In this document: positions 34,139 through 43,401 of the stretch, one piece after another
Layout of the letters: every line of letters begins with the position of its first letter
Numbering within the stretch: the stretch's first letter is position 1
Source of the DNA: CACORA01 sp044234625
GTDB lineage: Bacteria > Planctomycetota > Planctomycetia > Pirellulales > UBA1268
Direction: 5' to 3'
DNA length: 64,000 nucleotides
NCBI GenBank assembly: GCA_044234625.1
Contig: JBIIIP010000002.1
Coordinates: forward strand, 24,793-88,792
Notes under the pieces: generated by a model
What the model was told of the DNA's origin: nothing
What the model saw: only the letters and a program-made list of their open reading frames with translations
Database searches by the model: none
Made by a program: the position numbers and the translations under genes

Positions 34139-35281
34139 TCAGGCCACTGCCAGCATCCGCTCGAGCGCCACGACCGACCACCGCGCCGTCTCGTCATCGA
34201 CACGGATCACGTTCACCGGCCTGCCCCGCTCAAGGTGCTCCAGGCTCCAGCAGAGATGGGCCAGGTCGATGCGATACATCGTCGCGCACATGCAGACCAC
34301 CGGCGACAGAAAGCGGATCGTCTGCTCCGGGTGCCGCTGCTCCAGCCGCTTGACGAGGTGCAGCTCCGTGCCGATCGCCCAGGTCGTCCCGGGAGCCGCC
34401 TCGTCGACCTGCCTGAGGATATAGCTCGTCGAGCCGGCAAGATCGGCCTTGTCGACGACTTCCATCGAGCATTCCGGGTGGACGAGCACCTTCACGCCGG
34501 GAAGGGCGGCCCGCATGGCGTCGACGTGCTCCGGCTTGAACATGGCGTGCACGCTGCAATGGCCCTGCCAGAGGATCACGCGGCTCTTCTGCAGTTGCTC
34601 CCGCGAGTTGCCCCCAAGCGTGGGGTCATGGGGATTCCACACGCGCATCTCGTCGAGCGGGATGCCCATCTTCCGCGCGGTGTTGCGGCCCAGGTGCTGG
34701 TCGGGGAAAAAAAGCACGCGACGGGTGCGGGCGAACGCCCATTCGAGCACGGCGCGGGCGTTGCTCGACGTGCAGACGATGCCGCCATGTCGGCCGCAGA
34801 AAGCCTTCAGGCTGGCGGCGGAGTTGATGTAGGTGACGGGCGTCACGTCCGACGTGTCGATCACGCCGCCGAGGTCGGCCCAGGCATCCTCCACCTGCTC
34901 GATGCCGGCCATGTCGGCCATCGAGCAGCCGGCCGCCATGTCGGGAAGCACCACCGTGATCCGGCGACCGCCGCGGGCGGCCAGCCGCTCCGGACGGTTG
35001 ACGAGGATGTCGGCCGTCTCGGCCATGAAGTGGACGCCGCAAAACACGATCGCCTCGCAGCCCGCGCGCTCGGCGGCCGACTTCGAGAGCTGGTAGCTGT
35101 CGCCCTGCAGATCCGCGTGGGCGATCACGCCATCCTGCTGGTAATGATGGCCGAGGATCACCAGCCGCGGGCCCATCCGCCGGCGCACCGCCTCGATCCG
35201 CGCGTCGAGCACGGCATCCTCGAGCCCGCGGTAGGCAGGGAACGGACTGGCCAGGACGACGTCGGCGACGGAGGTGGGCAT
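34139..35281 (-). CDS. nadA: Quinolinate synthase
   Basis: A 380-residue NadA with the three iron-sulfur cysteines in AAGCSMADMA, HPECSMEVVDKAD and CMCATMYRIDL. Substrate-site motifs LGHHYQQDGVI and HFMAETADILV are present. It condenses iminoaspartate with dihydroxyacetone phosphate to quinolinate for NAD synthesis. ATG 35281 has a TACACT/TATACA hexamer at 7-9 bases upstream, so the mRNA is probably almost leaderless. nadB and nadC are not in the window. Confidence 0.96.
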   Translation of the reverse strand: MPTSVADVVLASPFPAYRGLEDAVLDARIEAVRRRMGPRLVILGHHYQQDGVIAHADLQGDSYQLSKSAAERAGCEAIVFCGVHFMAETADILVNRPERLAARGGRRITVVLPDMAAGCSMADMAGIEQVEDAWADLGGVIDTSDVTPVTYINSAASLKAFCGRHGGIVCTSSNARAVLEWAFARTRRVLFFPDQHLGRNTARKMGIPLDEMRVWNPHDPTLGGNSREQLQKSRVILWQGHCSVHAMFKPEHVDAMRAALPGVKVLVHPECSMEVVDKADLAGSTSYILRQVDEAAPGTTWAIGTELHLVKRLEQRHPEQTIRFLSPVVCMCATMYRIDLAHLCWSLEHLERGRPVNVIRVDDETARWSVVALERMLAVA

Positions 35282-35392
35282 GCAACGTAGTGTATAGAGG
35301 GGAGTGCCGCTGCGTAGGCGGCCGCAGACGCTATACTGCGGCTTCGTTTCCCCGGCAGAATGGTCACTCCTCGGAAGGCTGAAAGGGTCGAA

Positions 35393-35755
35393 ATGGCACG
35401 GAAAATCGTGAATCGCAAGGAGCTCAGGGCGCAGGCGGATGCCGCCGAGGCCAAGGCCAAGACGGCCAAGAAGGGCACCAAGGAGAAGGCCCCGAAGGAA
35501 ACCAAGGCGAAGAAGGAGAAAGCCGCCAAGGAGCCCAAGGAAAAGAAGCCGGCCGCCAAGAAGACGAGCCGCAAGAAGACCGCCAAGGAAGCCCGCATGA
35601 AGGCCTACTGGGGCGTCTTCAATCCGTCCATGAAGCGGCTTGTGATGTTCGAATATGCCGACAAGAAGGCCGCCGAGAAGAAGGCCGCCGACCTCACTGC
35701 CTCCTCGCGGTCGACCCACTTCATCCAGCTGGTCAAGGAAGCGATCGCCGAGTGA
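35393..35755 (+). CDS. Lysine-rich histone-H1-like small protein
   Basis: A 120-residue protein with MARKIVNRKELRAQADAAEA at the N-terminus. A Lys/Ala/Glu-rich low-complexity middle (repeats of KAKKEKAAKEPKEKK type) covers about residues 20-75. A small folded C-terminal domain (YWGVFNPSMKRLVMFEYADK, HFIQLVKEAI) follows. The middle resembles histone H1/AlgP tails and could bind nucleic acid. The terminal domain is one I associate with planctomycetes. ATG 35393 has AAAGGG upstream. A TATACT hexamer at 35330-35335 is the likely promoter, divergent from nadA. Confidence 0.8.
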   Translation: MARKIVNRKELRAQADAAEAKAKTAKKGTKEKAPKETKAKKEKAAKEPKEKKPAAKKTSRKKTAKEARMKAYWGVFNPSMKRLVMFEYADKKAAEKKAADLTASSRSTHFIQLVKEAIAE

Positions 35756-35781
35756 CGCCGTCGCCGAAGGAGGCCAATAGC

Positions 35782-36483
35782 ATGCCGCGCCTGCCCGTGA
35801 TGCACCGTCTGCTCGCCGTGCGCGGGATCGTGGCCGTGGCCGTGGCCGTAATGCTGATCGGTGGCGGAGGTTGCGGCGGCAAGGGAGCGAAGAAGGCGAA
35901 GAAAGCGGGCGGCACCAAGACGCAGGAGCCGGGTCCGCCCCCGGTCGATTCCGACACGGCCTTCACGGTCGACGACGGCCGCGTCAGCGTGTCGTCGCCA
36001 ACGGGCTGGGCACGGGCCCCGCGGTCCGACGACTACCTCGTCAAATACCAGCCAAACCGCAAGAAGACCTTCCCCGCGATCGCGGTCACGGCGCATGACG
36101 CGCCGGAGGGTTTTTCGCAGGTGACTTCCGAGAACCACGACGCTTTCACCGCGGCCATCACCGACAGCCTGGCCGACGCCTTCGAGGCGAAGGCTTCTGG
36201 ACCCCTGGTGAAAAAGCCCGGTGCCGTGTCGCTCGGGCCGCACTGCGGCGTTGCCTGGGCCCTCCCCTTGCAGACGGAGGAGAACGGCGTGAAGGAGACG
36301 AACGAGCAGCAGTTCTACGCGGTGGTCATCGACGGGCGGATGTATACGGTCACCGCAAGCGCGCCGAAGGGAAAACTCGACTCCGCTGCCAAGGCCGCGG
36401 CCCGCGCGGTGGCCGGCGCCCTGACCGCGCCGGAGGCGACCCCCGCAGTGGAAACGCCTGCAGCGGAAACGCCCGCTGAATAG
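35782..36483 (+). CDS. Predicted lipoprotein of unknown function
   Basis: A 233-residue protein. The N-terminal hydrophobic segment ends in GGGGC, a lipobox-like site, followed by a Lys/Gly-rich spacer (GKGAKKAKKAGG). The globular part (FTVDDGRVSVSSPTGWARAP, FPAIAVTAHDAPEGF) has the look of a PsbP/DUF1795-like beta sandwich. The tail repeats Ala-Pro-Glu-Thr. AAGGAGG lies 8 bases before ATG 35782. It is 26 bases after the histone-like gene and may be cotranscribed. Confidence 0.75.
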   Translation: MPRLPVMHRLLAVRGIVAVAVAVMLIGGGGCGGKGAKKAKKAGGTKTQEPGPPPVDSDTAFTVDDGRVSVSSPTGWARAPRSDDYLVKYQPNRKKTFPAIAVTAHDAPEGFSQVTSENHDAFTAAITDSLADAFEAKASGPLVKKPGAVSLGPHCGVAWALPLQTEENGVKETNEQQFYAVVIDGRMYTVTASAPKGKLDSAAKAAARAVAGALTAPEATPAVETPAAETPAE

Positions 36484-36510
36484 GCGGCCATCCGTCCGCA
36501 GCACGATCGC

Positions 36511-37326
36511 TCAGCCCCACGGGCTCTTCCAGTCGCCCCACGCATCGAGGTAGCGGCGCAGCCCCGGGTGCTTTTCCGCCTTCGCAGCAATCCACTCCCG
36601 CGCCTCTTCGATGAGGGCATGTTCCTTCTTGATGTCGAGGTCACCCACGACCACGCGGGAACGGAGGAAGACGAAGTAGGTGTCGAGCACGTCGCCGCGG
36701 CAGTAGTCGTGGATCTCCGCGGACTTGCCCGCGTCCCACAGGTCTTGGACCATGTGCCCCGCCACGTCCATCTTGCCCGGCTTGCCGATCAGGTTCGCCG
36801 CCAGCGACAGTCCGCCGTTGAACCGCGAGGCACCGCTGTTGGTGAGCCATTCGTGGAGGTCGAGGTGCGCAAACGTGTTGTAGCGGTACCGCGGCTGGTC
36901 GAAGCTCTTGCGATCTTCGGCGAACCAGTCGGGAATGGAGATGCCGTAGCGGAAGGCGCACAGTTCGAGCAGCGGCATGTCGAAGCCGCGGCCGTTGAAG
37001 CTCACCAGCCGCGGCCGGTTGTTGCGCCGCCACCCCTCCCAAAACCCCTTCACGATCTCGTGCGGCCGCGAGTGTTCCTCGTCGAGGGAGACCAGGTCCA
37101 ACAGGCGGTAATCCGCCCCCACCTTCGCCACCACCAGCGACACGGGCAACTGGAAGGTGTAGGGGATGAAGTCCTTGCCGTTCTCGACGAGCAACTCCTC
37201 GCGGTACTTCTTGATCGCTCCCTTCGGATCGAGCTTCTCTCCCGGATACCGGAGCCGCGAAATCAGCGCCCCGTCGGCCACGCTCTCGATGTCGAACACC
37301 AGGCAGGCGGCTTCTTGTCTTGCCAT
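36511..37326 (-). CDS. DEDD-type 3'-5' exonuclease, PolB-like
   Basis: A 271-residue protein matching the predicted 3'-5' exonuclease family related to PolB proofreading domains (PF10108). ExoI is VFDIESV (D12, E14). ExoII is SFNGRGFDMPLL. ExoIII is DYCRGDVLDTYFVF, of the Y-x3-D type. It would degrade single-stranded DNA or RNA ends. No polymerase domain is attached. The gene starts 8 bases before the stop of the upstream oxidoreductase gene in the same direction, so they may share a transcript. Confidence 0.87.
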   Translation of the reverse strand: MARQEAACLVFDIESVADGALISRLRYPGEKLDPKGAIKKYREELLVENGKDFIPYTFQLPVSLVVAKVGADYRLLDLVSLDEEHSRPHEIVKGFWEGWRRNNRPRLVSFNGRGFDMPLLELCAFRYGISIPDWFAEDRKSFDQPRYRYNTFAHLDLHEWLTNSGASRFNGGLSLAANLIGKPGKMDVAGHMVQDLWDAGKSAEIHDYCRGDVLDTYFVFLRSRVVVGDLDIKKEHALIEEAREWIAAKAEKHPGLRRYLDAWGDWKSPWG

Positions 37327-37333
37327 CGGAGGC

Positions 37334-38530
37334 TCACCGGCGGGCGAGGGGATGCTTCAGCGGGAGCCATGCGCCGTCGGCCTTGCTCGACGCCACCGAC
37401 TGCTCGATGAAATACATCCCCTCCACGCCGTCGTGGATGTTCGGATAGACGGTGTCGGTCTTCTCGAAGGCGCGGCCCGTCGCCGCCAGTTCGATGGCGT
37501 CGTAGGCAGCGCGGTAGATGTTGGCAAAGGCCTCGAAAAACGCCTCCGGGTGCCCCGAGGGCAGGCGGCAGGCGGCCTTGCCGGCGGCGTTCATGAACGG
37601 GGCGCTGGGGTCGCGGGTGTAGATGGCATGCGGATGGCCGTTGCGGCGGACGATCATCTGGTTCGGGTTTTCCTGGTGCCATTCGAGGCTGGCCAGCGTG
37701 CCGTCGATCTCGATCCGCACGTCGTTCTCGCGGCCGTGGCTGATCTGCGAGGCGGTCACCGTGCCCAAAGCGCCGTTGCCGTAGCGGATCACGGCGTGGC
37801 CGTAGTCGTCGAGGGCCCGGTCGGGTTCGTAGATCTTCAGGTTCGCGCTGATCTTCTCGGGAAGCAGGCCCGTCATGAAGCGACCGAGGTTGTAGGCATG
37901 CGTGCCGATGTCGCCGAAGGCGCCGGCCGCGCCGCTCCGCTTGGGATCGGTTCTCCAAGCGGCCTGCTTTTGGCCCTCGGCCTCGAGCTTGGTCCGCAGC
38001 CAGCCCTGGATGTATTCGGCCCGTATGGCCTGGATGTCGCCCAACTCGCCGGAGAGGATCATCTCCCGGGCCTGGCGGACGAGCGGATAGCCGGTGTAGT
38101 TGTGGCTCACGGCAAAGACCACCGCCGACTTTTTCACGATCTCGGCGAGGGCCTCGGCCTCGGCCAGCGTGAGCGTGAGCGGCTTGTCGCAGACCACGTG
38201 GAAGCCCGCCTCGACGGCTGCCTTCGCTACCGGAAAATGCATGTGGTTGGGCGTCGTGATGGAGACGAAGTCGATCCGCTTGTCGGCCGGGAGGCCGTTT
38301 TCCTTGGCCAGCATCTCCTCGTAGGAGCCGTAGGCCCGCGCTGGATCGACCGCGTAATCGGCGGCGCTGGCCTTGGACCGCGCGGGGTCGCTGGAAAACG
38401 CCCCAGCCACCAGTTCGGCCCGGTTGTCGAGCACGGCCGCCGTGATGTGCACGCGGCCGATGAACGACCCCTGCCCGCCTCCCACGATGCCCATGCGGAG
38501 TTTTCTGCCTAGTGCGCCGTTGGTGGCCAT
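37334..38530 (-). CDS. Gfo/Idh/MocA-family oxidoreductase
   Basis: A 398-residue NAD(P)-dependent enzyme. GIVGGGQGSFIGRVH is the dinucleotide-binding loop, VVCDKPLT corresponds to the E-K-P motif, and GAFGDIGTHAYNL carries the active-site histidine. Planctomycetes have many such enzymes acting on sugars or cyclitols, and the substrate here cannot be told. ATG 38530 has GAGGAG upstream and starts the predicted protein just before the Rossmann fold. The in-frame extension to 38674 is rejected. Confidence 0.93.
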   Translation of the reverse strand: MATNGALGRKLRMGIVGGGQGSFIGRVHITAAVLDNRAELVAGAFSSDPARSKASAADYAVDPARAYGSYEEMLAKENGLPADKRIDFVSITTPNHMHFPVAKAAVEAGFHVVCDKPLTLTLAEAEALAEIVKKSAVVFAVSHNYTGYPLVRQAREMILSGELGDIQAIRAEYIQGWLRTKLEAEGQKQAAWRTDPKRSGAAGAFGDIGTHAYNLGRFMTGLLPEKISANLKIYEPDRALDDYGHAVIRYGNGALGTVTASQISHGRENDVRIEIDGTLASLEWHQENPNQMIVRRNGHPHAIYTRDPSAPFMNAAGKAACRLPSGHPEAFFEAFANIYRAAYDAIELAATGRAFEKTDTVYPNIHDGVEGMYFIEQSVASSKADGAWLPLKHPLARR

Positions 38531-38684
38531 GCCCGTCGATCTCCTCTCGCTCGCGATCGGTGACTCACCCCTGGGGCACCCGCCCCGGAGAGGCGATCGC
38601 GACGGCGAAATGTAGCACAGCGGCCCGCGGCTGGGCAGCGGCCCACGCCGTCGGCGGCGGTTGCCGCCGGCCAAGGCCCGAGCC

Positions 38685-38690
38685 TACGAT
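38685..38690 (+). promoter_or_regulatory. Putative -10 hexamer TACGAT for the rhomboid gene
   Basis: The hexamer ends 7 bases before ATG 38698, implying a leader of about one base. This spacing favours ATG 38698 over ATG 38689 as the start. Confidence 0.4.
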
Positions 38691-38697
38691 GCAGCCG

Positions 38698-39576
38698 ATG
38701 GGATACCTGGATCGCGGCTACTCCTCGGGCAATTCGTCGTCCTTCATGGCTGAATGGACGGCCGTGATCACGCTCGTGGTGGTCACGGTCGCCGTGTGGG
38801 TGGCCGATCTCCTGGCCGCCGGTGAATTTCCGATCAACCAATTCCTGGCGCTCCAGGGCGACCTGCCGCAGCATCTGCTCAAGGCATGGCAACTGGTCAC
38901 GTATGGCTTCGTGCACGACGACCGCGATCCGGCCCATCTGCTTTTCAACATGCTCGCCTTGTGGTTCTTCGGCCGCGAGGTCGAGGCGATCATGGGCCGC
39001 GGGGAATTCTTCCGCTTCTATCTCACGGCCATCGTCGTCGCCGGTATCGCCTGGCTGGCCAGCCTACAGATCGGCCAGCCGCTGGCCGCGATGCAGGCAT
39101 CGCTGGTCGGGGCCAGCGGCGCCGTGATGGCCGTGCTCGCCGTCTTCGTCTGGTATTTCCCGCGGCAGACGGTCTACCTGTGGGGCGTGCTGCCGGTGCC
39201 CGCGTGGGCGCTGGGCGTGCTCTACGTGGTGTCTGACCTGCAGGGCGCGACGGGCCACTCCGGCCATGTGGCGCACATCGCCCATCTCGCCGGCGTGGCG
39301 TTCGGCCTGCTCTACGTCTGGCGGGGCTGGAACCTCGGCGGCCTCGGCGAACTCTCGGAGCGGTGGCGCGACCGCCGACGACGGATGCGTGTGGTGCGGC
39401 CCGACGACGCCGACGGCACGGCGCGCAGCCGGCAAGTCGACGAGGACGACGCCTCGCTGCAGGCCGAAGTGGACAGGATCCTGGAGAAGATCAGCCGCTC
39501 CGGGGAGTCGAGCCTGACCCGCCCGGAACGCGACACGCTCACGAAGGCCAGCGAACGCCTCAAGTCGCGACGGTAA
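38698..39576 (+). CDS. Rhomboid-family intramembrane serine protease
   Basis: A 292-residue membrane protein. The catalytic serine is S140 in VGASGAVMAV and the histidine is H196 in HIAHLAGVAFG. HLLFNMLALWFFG is the conserved TM2 region. About six membrane segments are visible. A cytosolic C-terminal tail of about 80 residues (ending SLTRPERDTLTKASERLKSR) is typical of planctomycete rhomboids. It cleaves membrane proteins within the bilayer, and the substrate is unknown. ATG 38698 (MGYLDRGY) fits the -10 hexamer. Confidence 0.92.
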   Translation: MGYLDRGYSSGNSSSFMAEWTAVITLVVVTVAVWVADLLAAGEFPINQFLALQGDLPQHLLKAWQLVTYGFVHDDRDPAHLLFNMLALWFFGREVEAIMGRGEFFRFYLTAIVVAGIAWLASLQIGQPLAAMQASLVGASGAVMAVLAVFVWYFPRQTVYLWGVLPVPAWALGVLYVVSDLQGATGHSGHVAHIAHLAGVAFGLLYVWRGWNLGGLGELSERWRDRRRRMRVVRPDDADGTARSRQVDEDDASLQAEVDRILEKISRSGESSLTRPERDTLTKASERLKSRR

Positions 39577-39594
39577 GCCGCCTGGCCGGGCGGC

Positions 39595-40266
39595 CTACTG
39601 GGCCGCGTTGACTGGCACGGCCGCTGTGCGGACGTCTGGCCGCGACTGCATGCGGATGTGGTCGATCGTGGTGGCGAGTTCCCGCATCTCGATCTCGTCG
39701 AAGCGCCCCGACCTCACGGTGTGCACGCGGCCGCCCTGATCGAGGATCACCACGTTGGGCACCCCCGGCACGAGCCCGAATGTCTGCTGCATGGTGTCGG
39801 CGAAGTCGAGCCATACCGGCAGGGAGGGGGATTCCTTGCGCACGCGGGCACGGACCACCGGATGCATCGCCTTGGGCACCTCGGGCAGGCATGCCACCGG
39901 GATCGCGTGCACGTCCGGCACGCGGGCGCCGGCCGGCCAGCCGGGCAGGCCGACCACCGGCTGCCTCGCCCATTCGGCGGCAGGAGCAGTCTCGGCCGTG
40001 GGATGAAACCGAACGTGCAGCTGCTTGCCGAGTTCATGCGCCGCCTCGGCCCCCTTCCGCTCGGCGTAGATCAGCACCACGACGTCGCCGAGCATGAGGC
40101 CCGTCTCGCGGCGGTTGCGAAACTGATCCTCCATCACCACGTTCACCACCCGCTCGCGGGTCTGGCCGTATGCAGGCAGCGCCGCAGCAGCGAGCCCGGC
40201 GACGATCGCGGCCACGGCGCACAGGGAGCGAGTGAAGACGGCATCCGTCGGGACGAAGCGAGACAT
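39595..40266 (-). CDS. Exported thioredoxin-like protein without CxxC
   Basis: A 223-residue protein with a signal peptide ending AALPAYG. The later part has VVVLIYAERKGAEAAHELGK, then SLPVWLDFADTMQQTFGLVP, then the cis-proline strand GVPNVVILDQGGRV. This is the order of a TlpA/peroxiredoxin-like fold, but no cysteine pair is present. It is probably non-redox. It lies 109 bases downstream of the RND transporter gene on the same strand. Confidence 0.65.
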   Translation of the reverse strand: MSRFVPTDAVFTRSLCAVAAIVAGLAAAALPAYGQTRERVVNVVMEDQFRNRRETGLMLGDVVVLIYAERKGAEAAHELGKQLHVRFHPTAETAPAAEWARQPVVGLPGWPAGARVPDVHAIPVACLPEVPKAMHPVVRARVRKESPSLPVWLDFADTMQQTFGLVPGVPNVVILDQGGRVHTVRSGRFDEIEMRELATTIDHIRMQSRPDVRTAAVPVNAAQ

Positions 40267-40375
40267 GAGGCACCACGCAGGCGAGGAGGAGGAGGAGGAA
40301 CCGGGCCGCTATTGGCGGGGGGAAGTACCGCGCCGTCCGACCGGGGCACAAGGCGTCTTCGCCGGCCTTGAACGC

Positions 40376-43171
40376 TCAGGCTTCGCCCACGGCCGCATCC
40401 GACAGCCCGGCAGGCTCTTCGTCTTCTGCCGCCCGGCCCGGCAGCCGCATCATCGCAATCACGGCCGGTAGGAAGACCAGCGACGTGATCGTGCAGGTCG
40501 TCACCCCCAGCGTGAGCACCCTGCCCAGACTCTCCAACCCCTTGTGGCTGGCCACCATCAGCGCTCCGAAGCCGAGAATCGTGGTCAGCGCGTCGACGAG
40601 CACGGCATTCGCTGTCGATGCACTGATCGCGTAAGGGCCCGGCCGCTCCAGGGCGTCGTGCACGATGTGCACGCCATAGTCCACCGCGATGCCAAGGATC
40701 AGCGGGATGCCGATCAGGTTGGCCGGGTTGAGATCGATGCCGACGAGCCCCATCAGGCCCAGCGTCTGCGCCATGCCCACGGCCAGCGGCAGGGCCGCCA
40801 AGAGCGAGTACTTCACGCTGCGGAAATCGAGCCACAACACGACGAGGATCACCACCAACGCATAGGCGGCCGCCTGCTCGTAGCTTCGCTTCATCTCCAA
40901 CGACGCCTCGTAAGCCTGGAGGGGATTCCCGGTGGCCCGCGGATCGACGCTGCGGACGTCGCCGACGAACCGTTTCAAGGCCTCGAAGTTCCAGATGTCG
41001 CCGCGGCCGTAGATCTTGAGGAGGTGCTTGCCGCTCTGCCCCACGAACCGCTCCACGAGGCTCGGCGGGAGGTCGTCGAGGGATGGCGGCGCCGGATCGC
41101 ACACTCCCGCCAGAGCATGCAGGCGGGTCAGCAGTTCACCGGCCGACTGCTGCTGAAACGCTGCCAGCGACCGGAAGCACTCGTCGGGACTCATCCGCCG
41201 CAAGGCATCGCGGGACCGCTCCAACCGCCAGGCCGACCGTTGACCGCCGGGCCGTTTGGCAGCCTCGGCCTGAGCCCAGGCGAGCGTCTCACCGAGGCTC
41301 TCCAGCCGATCGACCGGAATCTCCGGCGGCCGCTCGGGAAGGTTCGCCAGCCGACCACGGATCCGTTCGATGAGGGGCCGCTTCAACTCCTCGTCGACCG
41401 GCAGCAGCGACGCGATCTCGTCGACCCGCTCCACGCTCGGCAGAGCCGTGAGCGCCTTCTTGCGTTCCAGCAATTCCTCGCGCGAATCGGCGATCGACAG
41501 GGCATACCACACGCTCTGGTCGCACTCCTCGAGCAGCTTCTTCTCGATGGCCACGCTTTCCAGGCCGTCGGCCTGCATGTTGAGCAGGTTGTGGTCGTAG
41601 TCGAGTTCGTGCATGCCCGACGCGATGGCCATGGTGGCGGCCATCGCCGCCAGCGCGACGAACCGCGGATGCCTGAGCAGCGGCTGCAGCCAGGCATGCA
41701 CCGGCACCGGCTGGGGGATGCGGCGGCCGAGAAAACTCCGGTCGACCACGGCGATCACGGCTGGCAGGATGAGCAGCTCTGCGGCGGCGCACAGAAGGAT
41801 CCCACCGCCGGCGATCGTGCCCAGCTCGGACACGCCCACGAAGCTCGTGAGCGAGGCGGAGAAGAAGGCCACCGACGTGGTGATGGCCCCGGTGAGAATG
41901 CCCGGCCCGACGGCACCGCTCGTTTCGATGAGCGCCCCTTCGCACCCCACGCCGCGGCGCCGGGCCTGCAGGTAGCGGCCCACGTAATAGGTGCCGTAGT
42001 CGATGCCGACGCCAATCATCGTCACCGTGAAGGTGACGCTCAAAATGTTGAGGTGGCCGACGCTCGCCGTCGCCCAGCCGAAGGCCCATGCCATGCCGAG
42101 CACGAGCACGGCATTGGCCATGAGCGCGTGCCGTACGCCGCCGAAGCCGGCGACGATGACCACGATCACGGCCGCGAGCGACAGGCCGCTCGCCCAGATC
42201 ATCGACTGCTGGCTCGTCCGCATTTCGTCGTCTTCCATGATCGGCAGGCCGGTGAGGCCGATCGTCGACTCGGGATGCCGGACCGCGACGCCCTTGATGA
42301 TCCGCCGCAATTCGTCGGTGGCCACCGACGCCCCGGCGAATCCGCCAGGGCCCTTCGTGAGCCGCAGGAGCACGAAGCCGAGCCGTCCGTCCTTCGCGAG
42401 GAGGTGCTCGCTCGACAGGTCGCGGAGCGTCGCCAGCGACTCCGGCATCCGCGGCCACGGCGACACCATTTCACCCGCGCGGGCGGCGGCCGGGCGGCCG
42501 GCCATGTCGAGGCTTGCCAGCAGACTTTCCGCATACCGCTCCAGGGCGGTGATGGGTGGCTCGTCGAGCGGGCCGGAGGGCGCCGCGTTGCCCGCCACCA
42601 TCCGTCCGGCGAGGCCGCCGACCATCGAGCCGACCTTGAGCTGCGCCCAACCACCATCGAGGATCGGCCGCGTCTGCTCGATGAAGGCGTCGATCGCCGT
42701 CAGGTCCGCGGGCGAGAGGTAGTGCAGCCCTTTCCCCCGGATCGTGGAAAGATCCACCTCGTGCAGCACGGAACGAAACAGGTCGCCCCGCCGGGCCACC
42801 GCGGCGGAGAGCTCCTCGAGAACCTCGATCACACCTTCGCGGGTCATGCCTTCGACGACGATCACGGCATCGTCGTCTTCGCCGAACTCGTGGATGTAGT
42901 CGATCCACAGCTTGTTGTATTCGCTGTCGGGATCGAGCAGGTCGATCCGCGAGACCTTGTAGCCCAGCGACTGCGCGGTGTAGACGCCCGCGGCGGCGGC
43001 GGAGAGGACCGCCATCACGATGATCGCCACGGGCGCGCGGAGGCACAGCCGCGTCCAGGCCACGAGCGCCCGGCCGAGCAGGCTCGCGGGCGCGGCTTCC
43101 GTGTCGTCACGGTCGTCGCAGGAGTCGTCGGCAGACGGGGATGACGCCTGGCGCATGCGATCCACGGGCAA
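40376..43171 (-). CDS. RND/MMPL-superfamily transporter, HpnN-like
   Basis: A 931-residue protein with two RND repeats. Each has a periplasmic loop followed by a block of membrane helices. VTMIGVGIDYGTYYVGRYLQ and LILGIAVDYGVHIVHDALE are the two D-Y-G sites that carry the proton-relay aspartate. Length and layout fit the hopanoid-associated HpnN family, which moves hopanoids to the outer membrane. MMPL lipid exporters are the alternative. No hopanoid genes are in the window, so the substrate is uncertain. The start may be ATG 43171 or ATG 43156. Confidence 0.87.
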   Translation of the reverse strand: MPVDRMRQASSPSADDSCDDRDDTEAAPASLLGRALVAWTRLCLRAPVAIIVMAVLSAAAAGVYTAQSLGYKVSRIDLLDPDSEYNKLWIDYIHEFGEDDDAVIVVEGMTREGVIEVLEELSAAVARRGDLFRSVLHEVDLSTIRGKGLHYLSPADLTAIDAFIEQTRPILDGGWAQLKVGSMVGGLAGRMVAGNAAPSGPLDEPPITALERYAESLLASLDMAGRPAAARAGEMVSPWPRMPESLATLRDLSSEHLLAKDGRLGFVLLRLTKGPGGFAGASVATDELRRIIKGVAVRHPESTIGLTGLPIMEDDEMRTSQQSMIWASGLSLAAVIVVIVAGFGGVRHALMANAVLVLGMAWAFGWATASVGHLNILSVTFTVTMIGVGIDYGTYYVGRYLQARRRGVGCEGALIETSGAVGPGILTGAITTSVAFFSASLTSFVGVSELGTIAGGGILLCAAAELLILPAVIAVVDRSFLGRRIPQPVPVHAWLQPLLRHPRFVALAAMAATMAIASGMHELDYDHNLLNMQADGLESVAIEKKLLEECDQSVWYALSIADSREELLERKKALTALPSVERVDEIASLLPVDEELKRPLIERIRGRLANLPERPPEIPVDRLESLGETLAWAQAEAAKRPGGQRSAWRLERSRDALRRMSPDECFRSLAAFQQQSAGELLTRLHALAGVCDPAPPSLDDLPPSLVERFVGQSGKHLLKIYGRGDIWNFEALKRFVGDVRSVDPRATGNPLQAYEASLEMKRSYEQAAAYALVVILVVLWLDFRSVKYSLLAALPLAVGMAQTLGLMGLVGIDLNPANLIGIPLILGIAVDYGVHIVHDALERPGPYAISASTANAVLVDALTTILGFGALMVASHKGLESLGRVLTLGVTTCTITSLVFLPAVIAMMRLPGRAAEDEEPAGLSDAAVGEA

Positions 43172-43345
43172 GGGCTGAAGGGTCGGCGAGAGGGCGAAGA
43201 GCGATCGTAGGGAATGTGCGCAGTCGGGCCAAGCCGCGAATCGCCGCGGTGCGGCAAGCCTGGAAGACTGGGAAACAGGCCCCGCGGGTCCCGAAAAATC
43301 ACTGGGCGGAACGGCCCTTGGAGGCCGAAAACCCTCTCACGACGA

Positions 43346-43378
43346 CGATCCCAGACAGGCCGTCGGGCCGTGGGATCG
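43346..43378. promoter_or_regulatory. Spaced 8-bp inverted repeat upstream of a secreted-protein gene
   Basis: CGATCCCA (43346-43353) and TGGGATCG (43371-43378) are exact reverse complements separated by 17 bases, themselves containing GGCC-GTC-GGGCC. The repeat lies 23 bases upstream of ATG 43402, just before its ribosome binding site. It could be an operator or an mRNA hairpin. Confidence 0.45.
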
Positions 43379-43401
43379 GCGTCGGTAAGGGGGGATCTTG
43401 C

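Noticed and set aside
40544..43144. An 866-codon open frame on the plus strand
   Set aside because: It is antisense to the RND transporter gene and its translation has no recognisable fold.
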